Below are positions 1 through 8,062 of a DNA stretch of 64,000 nt, in pieces. Origin of the DNA: an uncultured Kordiimonas sp. Lineage in GTDB: Bacteria; Pseudomonadota; Alphaproteobacteria; Sphingomonadales; Kordiimonadaceae. The stretch covers positions 124,001-188,000 of the forward strand of contig CANMRM010000001.1 of assembly GCA_947500295.1 (NCBI GenBank), given 5' to 3'. The number at the start of each line of letters is the position of its first letter. The first letter of the stretch is position 1. The position numbers were made by a program, and so were the translations under genes. The notes beneath the pieces are model-generated. The model ran no database searches. It saw only the letters and a list, made by a program, of their open reading frames with translations, and was not told where the DNA came from.

Positions 1-397
1 GTTCCCATGCGGTATCAGCGATATATTTTTCAACGCTGCCGATGGTGACCGATTCAAAATCCTTTTCGATCACGCAGTTGCCTTCGCAAAGACGGTCCTG
101 CGGGCAAATGCGGCCACAGATTTCAGGCATATTGTTGGTAGACGACGCCATTTCATACGCGTCCTCCAGTCGCCCCTCAGCGGTCAGTTTCAGCCAATCG
201 GGAATATTGTTCCCGAGCGGGCAGTGGATATGACAAAAAGGCACGCCGCACTGGCTGCACCGGCTCGCCTGCTCTTCAGCTGCGACCGGGTCATATTCAG
301 CATAGATCTCACTGAAATCCAATCGACGGTCGTCGGCTTCGCGCTTTGCAGGCAATTTTTGGTCGATGGAGACAAATTTCAACAAGTCATCGGCCAT
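1..397 (-). CDS. gltD: Glutamate synthase small subunit, N-terminal part (cut by window edge)
   Basis: The small subunit of NADPH-dependent glutamate synthase transfers electrons from NADPH to the large subunit GltB during ammonium assimilation. Only the first 132 residues lie in the window; the frame is open to base 1. Two cysteine clusters of the N-terminal Fe-S region are visible: C47, C50, C55, C59 and C94, C98, C104, C108, the typical CxxCxxPFCxxxCP and CGRxCPQxxxCExxC patterns. The start ATG at 397 has an AGAGGA ribosome site a few bases upstream. The gene is divergent from uppP, so its promoter must lie in the 398-750 gap. gltB is not in the window and may follow downstream, beyond the left edge. 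Confidence 0.93.
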   Translation of the reverse strand, partial: MADDLLKFVSIDQKLPAKREADDRRLDFSEIYAEYDPVAAEEQASRCSQCGVPFCHIHCPLGNNIPDWLKLTAEGRLEDAYEMASSTNNMPEICGRICPQDRLCEGNCVIEKDFESVTIGSVEKYIADTAWE

Positions 398-750
398 GAT
401 GTGTCCTCTGGAGTGTGAAGTGACCTGTCCGGCGATCCATCGGTTGACATTCAACCGGGCTCGCCGCCGAGCCATCCTCGAATTCTTGTAATTTTCATGC
501 GCAATATTGCGTTCGGCGCGCAGTATATGTTCAAAGTTTTGAAAAATTAAGCAAAAAATTCCATATATGGCAGTATTTCTGTCCTAATTATCAGAATTCT
601 TCGAGAATCCCACCGTCTAGGCGCTCGAAAATAGAGATTTATAGTACCATTTCGGTATTATCAAGAGGCTCGCCACGACCAAACCCTACTGGTATTGTGC
701 CTATCCAGGGGCGAATCGGGGGCGGCCCTTCAACCACCGAGGAGGGGCGG
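398..750. other. Divergent gltD/uppP intergenic region with two hairpins
   Basis: This 353-bp gap has no convincing ORF. The half near gltD carries two adjacent inverted repeats: 441-457 (7-bp stem, 3-nt loop) and 458-473 (stem GGCTCG/CGAGCC, 4-nt loop). Both would fall in the gltD leader if transcription starts upstream of them. Positions 480-660 are AT-rich and are the likely location of both promoters, but I could not pick a convincing -35/-10 pair. Confidence 0.5.
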
Positions 751-1581
751 GTGACCATTATCCAACTTTTTGTGCTGGCACTTGTGCAGGGCATCACCGA
801 GTTTCTACCCATCAGCTCTTCCGGGCATCTTGTGCTTGTTCCCGTGCTCAGCGGTTGGCCGGACCAGGGCTTGTTGATGGATGTCGCCGTTCATGTCGGC
901 ACGCTTCTCGCCGTGCTTCTCTATTTCTGGCGCGACGCCAAAGGGCTGGCGCTGGCCGGTCTTGGCAGCATCGGCGTCAAAGCGGCGCGGCAACAGGTGG
1001 AGGGCACCGTTTACCTGAAGCTTTTCTGGGCACTGGTTATCGGGACCATCCCGATGGTGATTGTTGGCGGCCTGATGGTGGCCACCGACGCCAACGACGC
1101 GCTTAGAAACGCAGAGGTTATTGCAACGACCTCTATTGTTTTTGGTCTTTTGCTTTATTGGGCTGACAAACGCGGCGACACAAAAAAAACGACAGACGAC
1201 ATGGCCATAAAACCGGCGCTCCTTATTGGCCTCGCCCAGGTGTTGGCGCTCATCCCAGGCACCAGCCGCGCGGGCGTCACCATGACCGCCGCGCGCATGC
1301 TTGGTTTTTCCCGCACCGAATCCGCGCGTTTTTCCATGTTATTGTCGATCCCGGCAATCATCGCCTCCGGCACGGCTACCGGACTGAAGGCTATGGAGCA
1401 GGCGAGTGCCGCCCAAATGAACGATGCGCTCATCGGGGCGCTGCTGTCGTGCCTTGCAGCACTCGGCGCCATCCACTTCCTGATGCGCTGGCTGACACAC
1501 GCCAGCATGACGGTGTTTGTGATCTACCGTGTTGCCCTCGGCCTCTTTTTATTCGCGCTTATTTTCACCGGGACACTTTAG
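751..1581 (+). CDS. uppP: Undecaprenyl-diphosphate phosphatase (UppP/BacA)
   Basis: This integral membrane phosphatase recycles undecaprenyl pyrophosphate to undecaprenyl phosphate, the lipid carrier for peptidoglycan and surface glycans, and can give bacitracin resistance. The N-terminal motif QGITEFLPISSSGH and the later PGTSRAGVTMTAARMLG motif are the two conserved BacA signatures that form the active site. Several hydrophobic helices span the protein. I chose the GTG at 751, preceded by GAGGAGGGG, giving 276 residues, the usual length; the open frame reaches back to a GTG at 697, but that would add a non-conserved tail. The tRNA-Leu gene follows on the same strand. Confidence 0.95.
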   Translation: MTIIQLFVLALVQGITEFLPISSSGHLVLVPVLSGWPDQGLLMDVAVHVGTLLAVLLYFWRDAKGLALAGLGSIGVKAARQQVEGTVYLKLFWALVIGTIPMVIVGGLMVATDANDALRNAEVIATTSIVFGLLLYWADKRGDTKKTTDDMAIKPALLIGLAQVLALIPGTSRAGVTMTAARMLGFSRTESARFSMLLSIPAIIASGTATGLKAMEQASAAQMNDALIGALLSCLAALGAIHFLMRWLTHASMTVFVIYRVALGLFLFALIFTGTL

Positions 1582-1664
1582 GGCAAGAATCTTCACACCC
1601 CCGGCGGATGCCTCTTGACAGGGTAGCGTGCGCAGGCTAAATCCCGCGCACCATTCTTTGAGCT

Positions 1665-1752
1665 GCCCAGATGGCGGAATTGGTAGACGCGCTAGCTTCA
1701 GGTGCTAGTGTCCTTTATGGACGTGGAGGTTCGAGTCCTCTTCTGGGCACCA
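1665..1752 (+). tRNA. tRNA-Leu (anticodon CAG)
   Basis: The 88-nt sequence folds as a class II (long variable arm) tRNA. The 7-bp acceptor stem GCCCAGA/TCTGGGC pairs 1665-1671 with 1742-1748, followed by discriminator A and an encoded CCA (1750-1752). The anticodon stem CTAGC/GCTAG encloses the loop TTCAGGT, placing anticodon CAG at 1699-1701. The T arm contains GGTTCGAGTCC. It reads CUG leucine codons. Confidence 0.97.
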
Positions 1753-1813
1753 TTCATTTCTAGAGATCTGCTCCCCATTGCAGACCAAGCCATTTTTCTA
1801 GTACGATAAAGCG

Positions 1814-2200
1814 ATGATTGACCACATTGCCCTCCAGGTTAGCGACCTTGAAAAAAGCTGGCGTTTTTACGACAGTGCTCTGACCGCTCTTGGGTACAAG
1901 AGGTTTATGGAAGCACCGCAAGAAAATGAACAAGGCGTTCTGATTTTTGGATGGGGCGACTCCCTCGAAACCGATTTCTGGATTAGCGAGGGGGTATGCA
2001 ACAAACCACCCCTGCATATTGCTTTCAGGGCTGAAAATCGTGAGCAAGTCGATGCATTTTACCGGGCGGCTCTTGCTGCTGGAGGCAAAGACAATGGCGA
2101 GCCTGGTCTACGGTCGCAATATCACGAAAACTATTACGGCGCCTTCGTCCTAGACCATGATGGCCACAACATGGAGGCCGTCTGCCACGCCCCCAAGTAG
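1814..2200 (+). CDS. VOC-fold (glyoxalase/bleomycin-resistance/dioxygenase family) protein
   Basis: The 128-residue product has the vicinal-oxygen-chelate fold pattern: an opening MIDHIALQVSDLEKSWRFYD strand-helix, a central strand containing His in PPLHIAFRAENREQVDAFY, and a closing metal-ligand-type strand with NMEAVCH. This matches small single-domain VOC proteins that use a divalent metal and act as dimers. The substrate cannot be read from the sequence. It is convergent with a second VOC gene (2290-2670) that shares the same architecture, with a hairpin terminator between them. Confidence 0.82.
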   Translation: MIDHIALQVSDLEKSWRFYDSALTALGYKRFMEAPQENEQGVLIFGWGDSLETDFWISEGVCNKPPLHIAFRAENREQVDAFYRAALAAGGKDNGEPGLRSQYHENYYGAFVLDHDGHNMEAVCHAPK

Positions 2201-2248
2201 AATAAGTATCGGTTTCAGTTTTTAAGGGAAACGTTTCAGCGTGCTGAT

Positions 2249-2279
2249 GGGCGCCGTTGCAGGCGCCCTATGGTTTTTT
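2249..2279. terminator. Hairpin terminator between the convergent VOC genes
   Basis: A 7-bp GC stem GGGCGCC/GGCGCCC (2249-2255 with 2262-2268) with a 6-nt loop is followed by a T-rich stretch at 2274-2279. It sits between the stop of the plus-strand VOC gene and the stop of the minus-strand one, so it may serve the plus strand. Confidence 0.6.
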
Positions 2280-2289
2280 GTGGCTTGGC

Positions 2290-2670
2290 TTAGCGGATAA
2301 CGTGCATCGCACAGATTTTGTTGCCGGACGGATCGCGCAGGTAGGCCAGATACAGCTTCATGCCGCCGCCTTCTCTGAGGCCGGGCGGATCTTCGATCGC
2401 TTTACCGCCTGCCGCAAGCCCAGCCGCGTGCCATGCGTCCACCAGATCGGTTGTTTTAGCGCGGAAGCCAATGGTGCTGCCGTTGCCACCGGTGGCTGCT
2501 TCACCGTCAATGGGTTTGCTCAAAGAAAAAATACCCGACTTTTCATAGTAAAAGCAGCGGCCTTTTTCGTCGATAACGCCGGGCTTATAGTCAAGAACAC
2601 CCAGAATGGCGTCATAAAATTCCTTGGATTTTTCAATATCGTTGGCGCCAAGCATAATGTGGCTGAACAT
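2290..2670 (-). CDS. VOC-fold (glyoxalase/dioxygenase family) protein
   Basis: The 126-residue single-domain VOC protein starts MFSHIMLGANDIEKSKEFYD, with the N-terminal metal-ligand His at position 4, and ends with DPSGNKICAMHVIR, where the family usually has the final Glu/His ligand strand. A middle strand GSTIGFRAKTTDLVDAWH is also typical. The ATG at 2670 follows a GAGAGGA ribosome site. It is related in fold, not clearly in sequence, to the neighbouring VOC gene. Its substrate is unknown. Confidence 0.82.
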   Translation of the reverse strand: MFSHIMLGANDIEKSKEFYDAILGVLDYKPGVIDEKGRCFYYEKSGIFSLSKPIDGEAATGGNGSTIGFRAKTTDLVDAWHAAGLAAGGKAIEDPPGLREGGGMKLYLAYLRDPSGNKICAMHVIR

Positions 2671-2757
2671 GGGGGGGTTCCTCTCTACTGTGTGAGCCTG
2701 GATTTAATGTAGATCGCGCAAAAAAGTGTCAATGGGCGTCGCTGGCTGCCCGACCAT

Positions 2758-3924
2758 TCACCCGCCGTACGCGTCTCTTGACGCGGCTCGCCTCAGCGGG
2801 TGACGGGTTATGTGACCAAGGGGCTCTCCAGTCTCAAGTGCTATGAGATTTTGCCTTGCATCAAAATAGTCGGGACGACTTTCAAGCGCTTTTTCAAGCT
2901 GCGCCCGGGCCCCATCCTCATCCGCCGTGTGCAACAAGGCGACGGCGAGATTGTTGCACGCGTCGGGCGCACCCAACTCCCCGAGCGGCGCAAGCACCAG
3001 CGCAGCCCAGGCGGCATCCCCGGTCAGAAGCGCCGCAGTGCCTTCATAAAAGCGAGCCACATCCTCTGCTGCGAGGCCGTTTGACGGTACGACAAAACCG
3101 GTGTCCTTTGCGCGGCCAGCCTGCTCGAACACAGCACGCACATCACCTTCAAACATGGCCTTGCTCATCAGGATACTGGCCCGGTCAGCAACCGGGAAAC
3201 CGGCCTGGTCAAGCGCCAATTCAATGTCTTTGTTGCGGTGTTTCAAAAGCGCCGCCGCGGTAAATTCTGCTGTCCGCCCCCTGTTCCGCGAGACGCTGGT
3301 ATCATAGTGATAATAGCGGTAGGTGCAGCCTTCGGCGACGCGCACGCGCGCACCAGCCATCAGGGCACGCAGCAGAAAATCATAATCCTCCGAGCAGGCA
3401 AAGGCGTGGTCATAGTCGATGTCTTTTACAAAGTCGGTGCGGAAAGCCGCCAGGAGTGACGGGTACCAGTTGCGTTCAAACGAGCGCCAGTGGGCGCCTT
3501 CCTGTTTCATGAATTCCGGTACATCCAGATGCTTCAGAACGTCTCCGGACCGGCCATCAACCAGCACGCAGTCGCTGAACACAAGATCAGCTGACCCATC
3601 CACCAGCGGCGCTCGCATTGCTTCAAGATAGCCTTCCGTCATTTCATCGTCAGCATCGAGCCAGGCGGCATAGGGTGTTTTGATTTGTTGAACAGCCAGC
3701 GAGCGAACGTACCCAAGCGACACAGGCTTTTCATTGCGGATCACCGTCAGCGACCCGTCGGCGGCGGCTTGCGCTCTTGTGATGGTGTCATCTTCACTGG
3801 CGTCATCGACGAGCAGGATATTGCGTGCACCAGCCCTGGCCGCAGACCGCACTGCGCGCGCGATGGTGCTGCCGGCATTGCGCGCCACCATGACAACTGT
3901 GATGTCTTCAAGCTCACTCGACAT
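2758..3924 (-). CDS. Family 2 glycosyltransferase with C-terminal helical repeat region
   Basis: The N-terminal 200 residues are a GT-A fold: VVMVARNAGSTIARAVRSA, then NILLVDDASEDDT, and the metal-binding DxD-type motif AAWLDADDEMTEGYLEAM. The C-terminal third (about 250-375) is alanine-rich and helical, ending with a TPR-like segment (DACNNLAVALLH ... RAQLEKALESRPDYFDARQNL). Such proteins move a sugar from a nucleotide donor, usually in the cytoplasm. The acceptor is unknown. The ATG at 3924 is preceded by GAAGAG. It stands alone, divergent from the hydrolase-fold gene, and is some 30 kb from the main glycan locus. Confidence 0.82.
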   Translation of the reverse strand: MSSELEDITVVMVARNAGSTIARAVRSAARAGARNILLVDDASEDDTITRAQAAADGSLTVIRNEKPVSLGYVRSLAVQQIKTPYAAWLDADDEMTEGYLEAMRAPLVDGSADLVFSDCVLVDGRSGDVLKHLDVPEFMKQEGAHWRSFERNWYPSLLAAFRTDFVKDIDYDHAFACSEDYDFLLRALMAGARVRVAEGCTYRYYHYDTSVSRNRGRTAEFTAAALLKHRNKDIELALDQAGFPVADRASILMSKAMFEGDVRAVFEQAGRAKDTGFVVPSNGLAAEDVARFYEGTAALLTGDAAWAALVLAPLGELGAPDACNNLAVALLHTADEDGARAQLEKALESRPDYFDARQNLIALETGEPLGHITRHPLRRAASRDAYGG

Positions 3925-4014
3925 AAGAACTCTTCAATCCGTTAAAATACGCCCTCACACTCCTATAGCAGGCTCAATCGCCGATGCCATCCCGCGACAG
4001 CAAATGCGCCATCA

Positions 4015-4028
4015 TTGACGTACGTCAT
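4015..4028. promoter_or_regulatory. Palindrome between divergent genes, FNR-box-like
   Basis: The sequence TTGACGTACGTCAT contains a perfect 12-bp palindrome TGACGTACGTCA (4016-4027). It also matches the FNR/DNR-type consensus TTGAY-N4-RTCAA at nine of ten half-site positions. It lies 55 bp before the hydrolase-fold start and about 90 bp from the divergent glycosyltransferase start, where an operator could affect either gene. Confidence 0.35.
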
Positions 4029-4082
4029 CACACAGCATTCGGCGACAGGCTAGGCAGATAACCAACACTCAAGGATCATGTC

Positions 4083-5735
4083 ATGCAGAAAGCTTTTGTC
4101 ACATTGCCGTCGGGCCGCCAGGTCCATTATCGCACAGTGGGCACGGGTGCGCCGCTTGTGATGCTGCATCAGTCACCGCAGAACTCCGAGGCGCTAGAGC
4201 CTGCCATGCAGGTTTTCTCGGATGTTTGCGCCTGTTTTGCGCTAGACACACCCGGTTACGGCCTGTCGGACCCGCTTTTTGAGGCGGCGGAAACCATCGG
4301 CGATTACGCGGAAGCCACCATGGAGGCCATCGATGCATTGGGTTTCGACCGCTTCTGTCTTTACGGCGTGGCGACCGGGTCCCAGGTGGGTATTGAAATC
4401 GCCAAGCGATATCCGGACCGCGTTCATTTTCTGCTGCTTGATGCCAATGGTCACTTGTCCGCGGACGAGCGTGAGATCATCCTGGACGGCTATTTCCCCG
4501 ATGTGACGCCCAGAAGAGATGGTGGCCATCTGCTCACCTATTGGGATATGTGCAAGCAGCTTTTTGTGTCCTTTCCCTGGCACTCGGGACGGCAGGAAGA
4601 TCGCCTGCCCCTTGATCAACCACCAGCCGGGGTCATCCATACCATCCTCATGCGGTATCTGGACGCTGGAGAGGGCTACGCTGATGCGTACCGCATCGCG
4701 TTTGACACCGAGGACCGGGCCCATTTGGACGGCCTCGATGTACCAACAACCATGGTGCGCTGGGAAGGCAGTGCCGCCCTGTCGATGACCGACGCATTGC
4801 TGGCGCTGGGGCTGCCTGAGTGTGTGAAAGTGCTGAACGCCGGCCCTTCGATCGAAAAGCGATACGAGATCCAGCTTGATGCGCTCCGGCAAGCCGTTGC
4901 AAACCTGGATACAGCACAGGACACAACAGCCCTGGGCGCGCACAGTGACGGGTTTGAGCGGGCCTATATTGATGCAGGTGGCAAGCAATATCACTGTCGT
5001 ATGTCGCGCACAGGCAGTGGCCGCCCGCTTGTCCTGCTGCATGACCTGGGGCAATCGTCAGCGCAGCTTTTTCCCGCCATTCGGTCAGCTGTGGGTAAAC
5101 GCCCGGTTTTGGCGCTTGACCTGCCCGGCCACGGCGACAGTTCGCATGAGCCAGAGGTGCTGTCTGCCTTCGGCACTATGGCAATTCGCATCGCAGAGTT
5201 GGTGCAGAAGGCCGGGTTCGAAGGCGCCGACATTGTGGGCTATGGGTTTGGCGGCGCGTTGGCGATCAGCGTATCTGAAGGCATCAATGCACAGCGTGTG
5301 GTCGCCATTGACCCCCTTGTGCCGGATGACGCCGTGAAGTCTGCTACCCTGCAGTCAGGCGTGCCGGACCTTGAACCCCACCGCGATGGTCGCCATTTGC
5401 TCGCTGCTTTCACCATGGCGCGGGACGCAGAACTGTTCTGGCCCTGGTTTGACCAGCGAAAAACCTCTATTCGCCACAGGAATGCCAACCTCGATCCCGC
5501 GCACCTGCACCAGAAAACCGTCGACATCCTGAAAGCGGCGGGTTCATTCCAGCGCCTTACGGAGCACGCACTGTCGATCGAATGGAAAGCACTATTTGCT
5601 GAAGCTTCCGCTGACGTCACCGTCGCGGTGACGCAAGAGCATCCATGTCCCGGCTCTCTGAAGCCACTCACGCAGACGGTACAGGTACCGGCAGACCAAC
5701 AAGTGCAGCTTGCCGCGCTTGGACTGGTCGATTAA
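4083..5735 (+). CDS. Tandem alpha/beta-hydrolase-fold protein lacking both nucleophile serines
   Basis: The 550-residue protein contains two alpha/beta-hydrolase domains (about 1-275 and 290-550). Each begins with a strand-HG-like element (PLVMLHQSPQNS; PLVLLHDLGQSS), then a DTPGYGLSDP or DLPGHGDSS loop. Both halves share a PDxxPxRDGxHLL segment (138-151 and 427-440), pointing to an internal duplication. At the nucleophile elbow, where GxSxG is expected, the sequences are GVATG (95-99) and GYGFG (386-390), so the usual serine is Ala97 and Gly388. Classical serine-hydrolase activity is therefore doubtful. Function is unknown. It ends three bases before the convergent thioesterase gene. Confidence 0.8.
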   Translation: MQKAFVTLPSGRQVHYRTVGTGAPLVMLHQSPQNSEALEPAMQVFSDVCACFALDTPGYGLSDPLFEAAETIGDYAEATMEAIDALGFDRFCLYGVATGSQVGIEIAKRYPDRVHFLLLDANGHLSADEREIILDGYFPDVTPRRDGGHLLTYWDMCKQLFVSFPWHSGRQEDRLPLDQPPAGVIHTILMRYLDAGEGYADAYRIAFDTEDRAHLDGLDVPTTMVRWEGSAALSMTDALLALGLPECVKVLNAGPSIEKRYEIQLDALRQAVANLDTAQDTTALGAHSDGFERAYIDAGGKQYHCRMSRTGSGRPLVLLHDLGQSSAQLFPAIRSAVGKRPVLALDLPGHGDSSHEPEVLSAFGTMAIRIAELVQKAGFEGADIVGYGFGGALAISVSEGINAQRVVAIDPLVPDDAVKSATLQSGVPDLEPHRDGRHLLAAFTMARDAELFWPWFDQRKTSIRHRNANLDPAHLHQKTVDILKAAGSFQRLTEHALSIEWKALFAEASADVTVAVTQEHPCPGSLKPLTQTVQVPADQQVQLAALGLVD

Positions 5736-5738
5736 CGC

Positions 5739-6536
5739 CTATTCGAAATACACCATGCACTGGCGTGACATAGCTACCAGTGTGCCATCCTCGGAAAAGA
5801 TGAGCCCCGATTGCTGGGAATACCCGCCCGCGGCGGCATCCAAGGTAAAATCCAGATAAAACCAGTCTGACTTCACCGTCTCAGGCGGCAGCAAAAACTC
5901 CAGCGACCAACTCATGGAGCTTGCACGAACCGGCTTGTCAAAATGGCTCATGATCACAGGTGGCGGCATATCGGCGATACCGACAATCTTTGCAATTGGG
6001 TATGCCGACATGTCAGATCGGTGCCGGACCCACATGCCGGTTTTCCGGTCCTTCGAATTGCTCATGGGCACGCCACCACCGGTCCAGTGGATCTCAAAGT
6101 TATCGAGAAACCCTGGCAATGGCCTCACGCCGGACTGCATGGGTGGCACACTGTTTCTGGGGGCCGGATCAAACGGAAAGTCAGCAGGCACAGCGGTCGC
6201 TGGTCTGTCATCACCAAAGGCGGCACTGGCTGCAAAGCAGACCTGCCCATCGGCCACCACATCCGCGCGCGTCTGCACGACCGCGCGGCCTTCGCGCAAA
6301 ATCTCGGTCCTGACTTCAAGCTCGCCTTCCGGTGCAGGCGCAACAAAGTTGCCGAGGAGCGAGCGGATCGGGCGCGGGTGCTCGAGGGCCATCGCCATCG
6401 GCTCGGCAGCGAGTGCCGCAACAAGCCCGCCATAAAGCGCCCGGCCCTGTGCCCAGCCTGCCGTTATGGCAACCTTCTTGCCGTCGTTGGCAGCAAGCCC
6501 GTCCATAAGATGTTGAAAACTTGCGATTTCAGTCAT
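5739..6536 (-). CDS. Acyl-CoA thioesterase family protein (double hotdog)
   Basis: The 265-residue product has the layout of TesB-like double-hotdog thioesterases, which hydrolyse acyl-CoA in the cytoplasm. The first hotdog includes GWAQGRALYGGLVAALAAEPM and HPRPIRSLLGNFVAPAPEGELEVRTEILREGRAVVQTRADV. The second half includes RASSMSWSLEFLLPPE, WFYLDFTLDAAAGGYSQQSGLIFSEDGTLVAMSRQ. The open frame extends 32 codons upstream, but the ATG at 6536 has an AGGGG ribosome site and matches the family start. Chain-length preference is not visible. Confidence 0.85.
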   Translation of the reverse strand: MTEIASFQHLMDGLAANDGKKVAITAGWAQGRALYGGLVAALAAEPMAMALEHPRPIRSLLGNFVAPAPEGELEVRTEILREGRAVVQTRADVVADGQVCFAASAAFGDDRPATAVPADFPFDPAPRNSVPPMQSGVRPLPGFLDNFEIHWTGGGVPMSNSKDRKTGMWVRHRSDMSAYPIAKIVGIADMPPPVIMSHFDKPVRASSMSWSLEFLLPPETVKSDWFYLDFTLDAAAGGYSQQSGLIFSEDGTLVAMSRQCMVYFE

Positions 6537-6721
6537 AACAGCCCCTGAAAGTGATTGTACCGCGCACAAAACGGCTCTTGTTTTACAGATAGATAGACCG
6601 CATCGGGTGCACGCCAAGCAACAGATTTGCATGCCCCCGATACAAAGACGGAATAACCAACCTTTATTCTGCCATAAGCTTCTCTATAATGGCGGCAAAT
6701 AATCCTGAGGCGACAATATCT

Positions 6722-7333
6722 ATGGCAATCCATTTCCATGAAGGCGACCTGCCGGACGGGCTTTCGTTTGGCGACAGCGTTGCAGTCGACAGCGAAACAA
6801 TGGGGCTGAACCCTCATCGGGACCGACTCTGTATTGTTCAGCTTTCCGCCGGTGACGGCGAGGCACATCTGGTCCGGTTTCAACAAGATGAGTATGCGGC
6901 ACCGAATCTGAAGAAACTGATGACTGATCCAGACGTTCTGAAGATTTTCCATTACGCGCGCTTCGATGTCGCCGTCATGAAACACTATCTGGGCGTCGAC
7001 ACGTTTCCGCTCTACTGTACCAAGATTGCTTCAAAGCTGGTGCGCACCTACACGGACAGGCATGGCCTGAAAGACCTGTGTGCAGAACTTGCTGGTATTG
7101 TTCTGGACAAACAGCAGCAGTCAAGCGACTGGGGTGCTGACGAGATCAGCGAGGCGCAGATGCGCTATGCTGCGTCTGACGTCCTGCATTTGCATGTACT
7201 GAAAGCCCGGCTTGATGACATGCTGGCGCGCGAGGGACGCACCGAAACGGCTGCAGCTGCGTTCCGTTTTCTGCCAACGCGGGCGGATATGGATCTGGCC
7301 GGATTTGACGCCGTCGATATATTTTCTCACTAG
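6722..7333 (+). CDS. RNase D-type 3'-5' exonuclease (DEDDy)
   Basis: The 203-residue protein is the short alphaproteobacterial RNase D form, consisting of the exonuclease domain without HRDC domains. The DEDDy residues are visible: VDSETMG (Exo I, D and E), FHYARFDVAVM (Exo II, D) and YAASDVLHLHVL (Exo III, Y and D). Members trim the 3' ends of structured RNAs with two metal ions. An in-frame ATG 11 codons upstream exists, but the ATG at 6722 (MAIHFHEGDLPD) fits the family. The gene precedes lptC, a common order in Alphaproteobacteria. Confidence 0.9.
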   Translation: MAIHFHEGDLPDGLSFGDSVAVDSETMGLNPHRDRLCIVQLSAGDGEAHLVRFQQDEYAAPNLKKLMTDPDVLKIFHYARFDVAVMKHYLGVDTFPLYCTKIASKLVRTYTDRHGLKDLCAELAGIVLDKQQQSSDWGADEISEAQMRYAASDVLHLHVLKARLDDMLAREGRTETAAAAFRFLPTRADMDLAGFDAVDIFSH

Positions 7334-7363
7334 CCCCAACTGGCTGCAGAAGGACCTCATCGT

Positions 7364-8062
7364 TTGAATACGCCGGTCAAAGATCATTTCCAGAGTCCCG
7401 AGCGTGCAAGGGAAATGGCCATGGAGGCCCTGAAACCGGGGCCGACAGCCACTGCGCCAATGTACTGGGACGGATTCATCCGCTTCATGCAGATTTTTCT
7501 GCCCATCGGGGCGCTTGTTCTGGGCTCTTTGACCATTGGCTGGCCGTTTCTCAACGACGCCGAAGTAAGCTTCACGCTTTCAAAGGACGATGTCGCCCGA
7601 TCCGACGGTGTGATCCGGATGACGAATATGAATTATGTTGGCACAGATGCGAAAGACCGGCTGTTTCGAATTCACGCAACCAGCGGTGAACAGGATAATC
7701 CCAATGCACCGCGAGTGCGCCTTGCCGACATTCATGCCGAAATGGAACTGAACGAGGGCCAAACCGCGACGGTTGATGCCCGGCGCGGGATATACCGCAC
7801 CAGGGACAATAGCCTGTCGCTTGTCGGCGGTGTAAACCTGCAAACCGGCAATGGCTATTTTCTGGAGATGTCAGGAGCAGAAATCGACCTTCGCACACGT
7901 GAAGCCACCGGGCAGGGCGATGTGAAAGGCAGAGCGGATCTGGGCACCCTGGAGGCCGCTCGCATGAGTTTGAATGTCCGGGACAAGGAAGCTGTATTCG
8001 AGGGCGGTGTGAAACTGCATATTGTTCCCCAAAGACCAGCGACGCAGAGCAGGAGCAGATGA
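7364..8062 (+). CDS. lptC: LPS export protein LptC
   Basis: LptC is the single-span periplasmic component that receives lipopolysaccharide from LptB2FG and passes it to LptA. The 232-residue product has a cytosolic N-tail, one membrane helix at about 38-60 (RFMQIFLPIGALVLGSLTIGW) and a beta-rich periplasmic domain ending FEGGVKLHIVP. The start is TTG at 7364 with AAGGA about ten bases upstream. Its stop overlaps the lptA start by four bases (ATGA), so the two are translationally coupled. Confidence 0.9.
   Translation: MNTPVKDHFQSPERAREMAMEALKPGPTATAPMYWDGFIRFMQIFLPIGALVLGSLTIGWPFLNDAEVSFTLSKDDVARSDGVIRMTNMNYVGTDAKDRLFRIHATSGEQDNPNAPRVRLADIHAEMELNEGQTATVDARRGIYRTRDNSLSLVGGVNLQTGNGYFLEMSGAEIDLRTREATGQGDVKGRADLGTLEAARMSLNVRDKEAVFEGGVKLHIVPQRPATQSRSR

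Noticed and set aside
441-457. FNR-type box upstream of gltD
   Set aside because: The repeat CGGTTGA-CAT-TCAACCG has the wrong centre and spacing for the FNR consensus; a hairpin is the simpler reading.
4242-5054. Long open frame of 270 codons on the minus strand
   Set aside because: It is antisense to the tandem hydrolase-fold gene, whose coding pattern and motifs are clear; this is a shadow frame.
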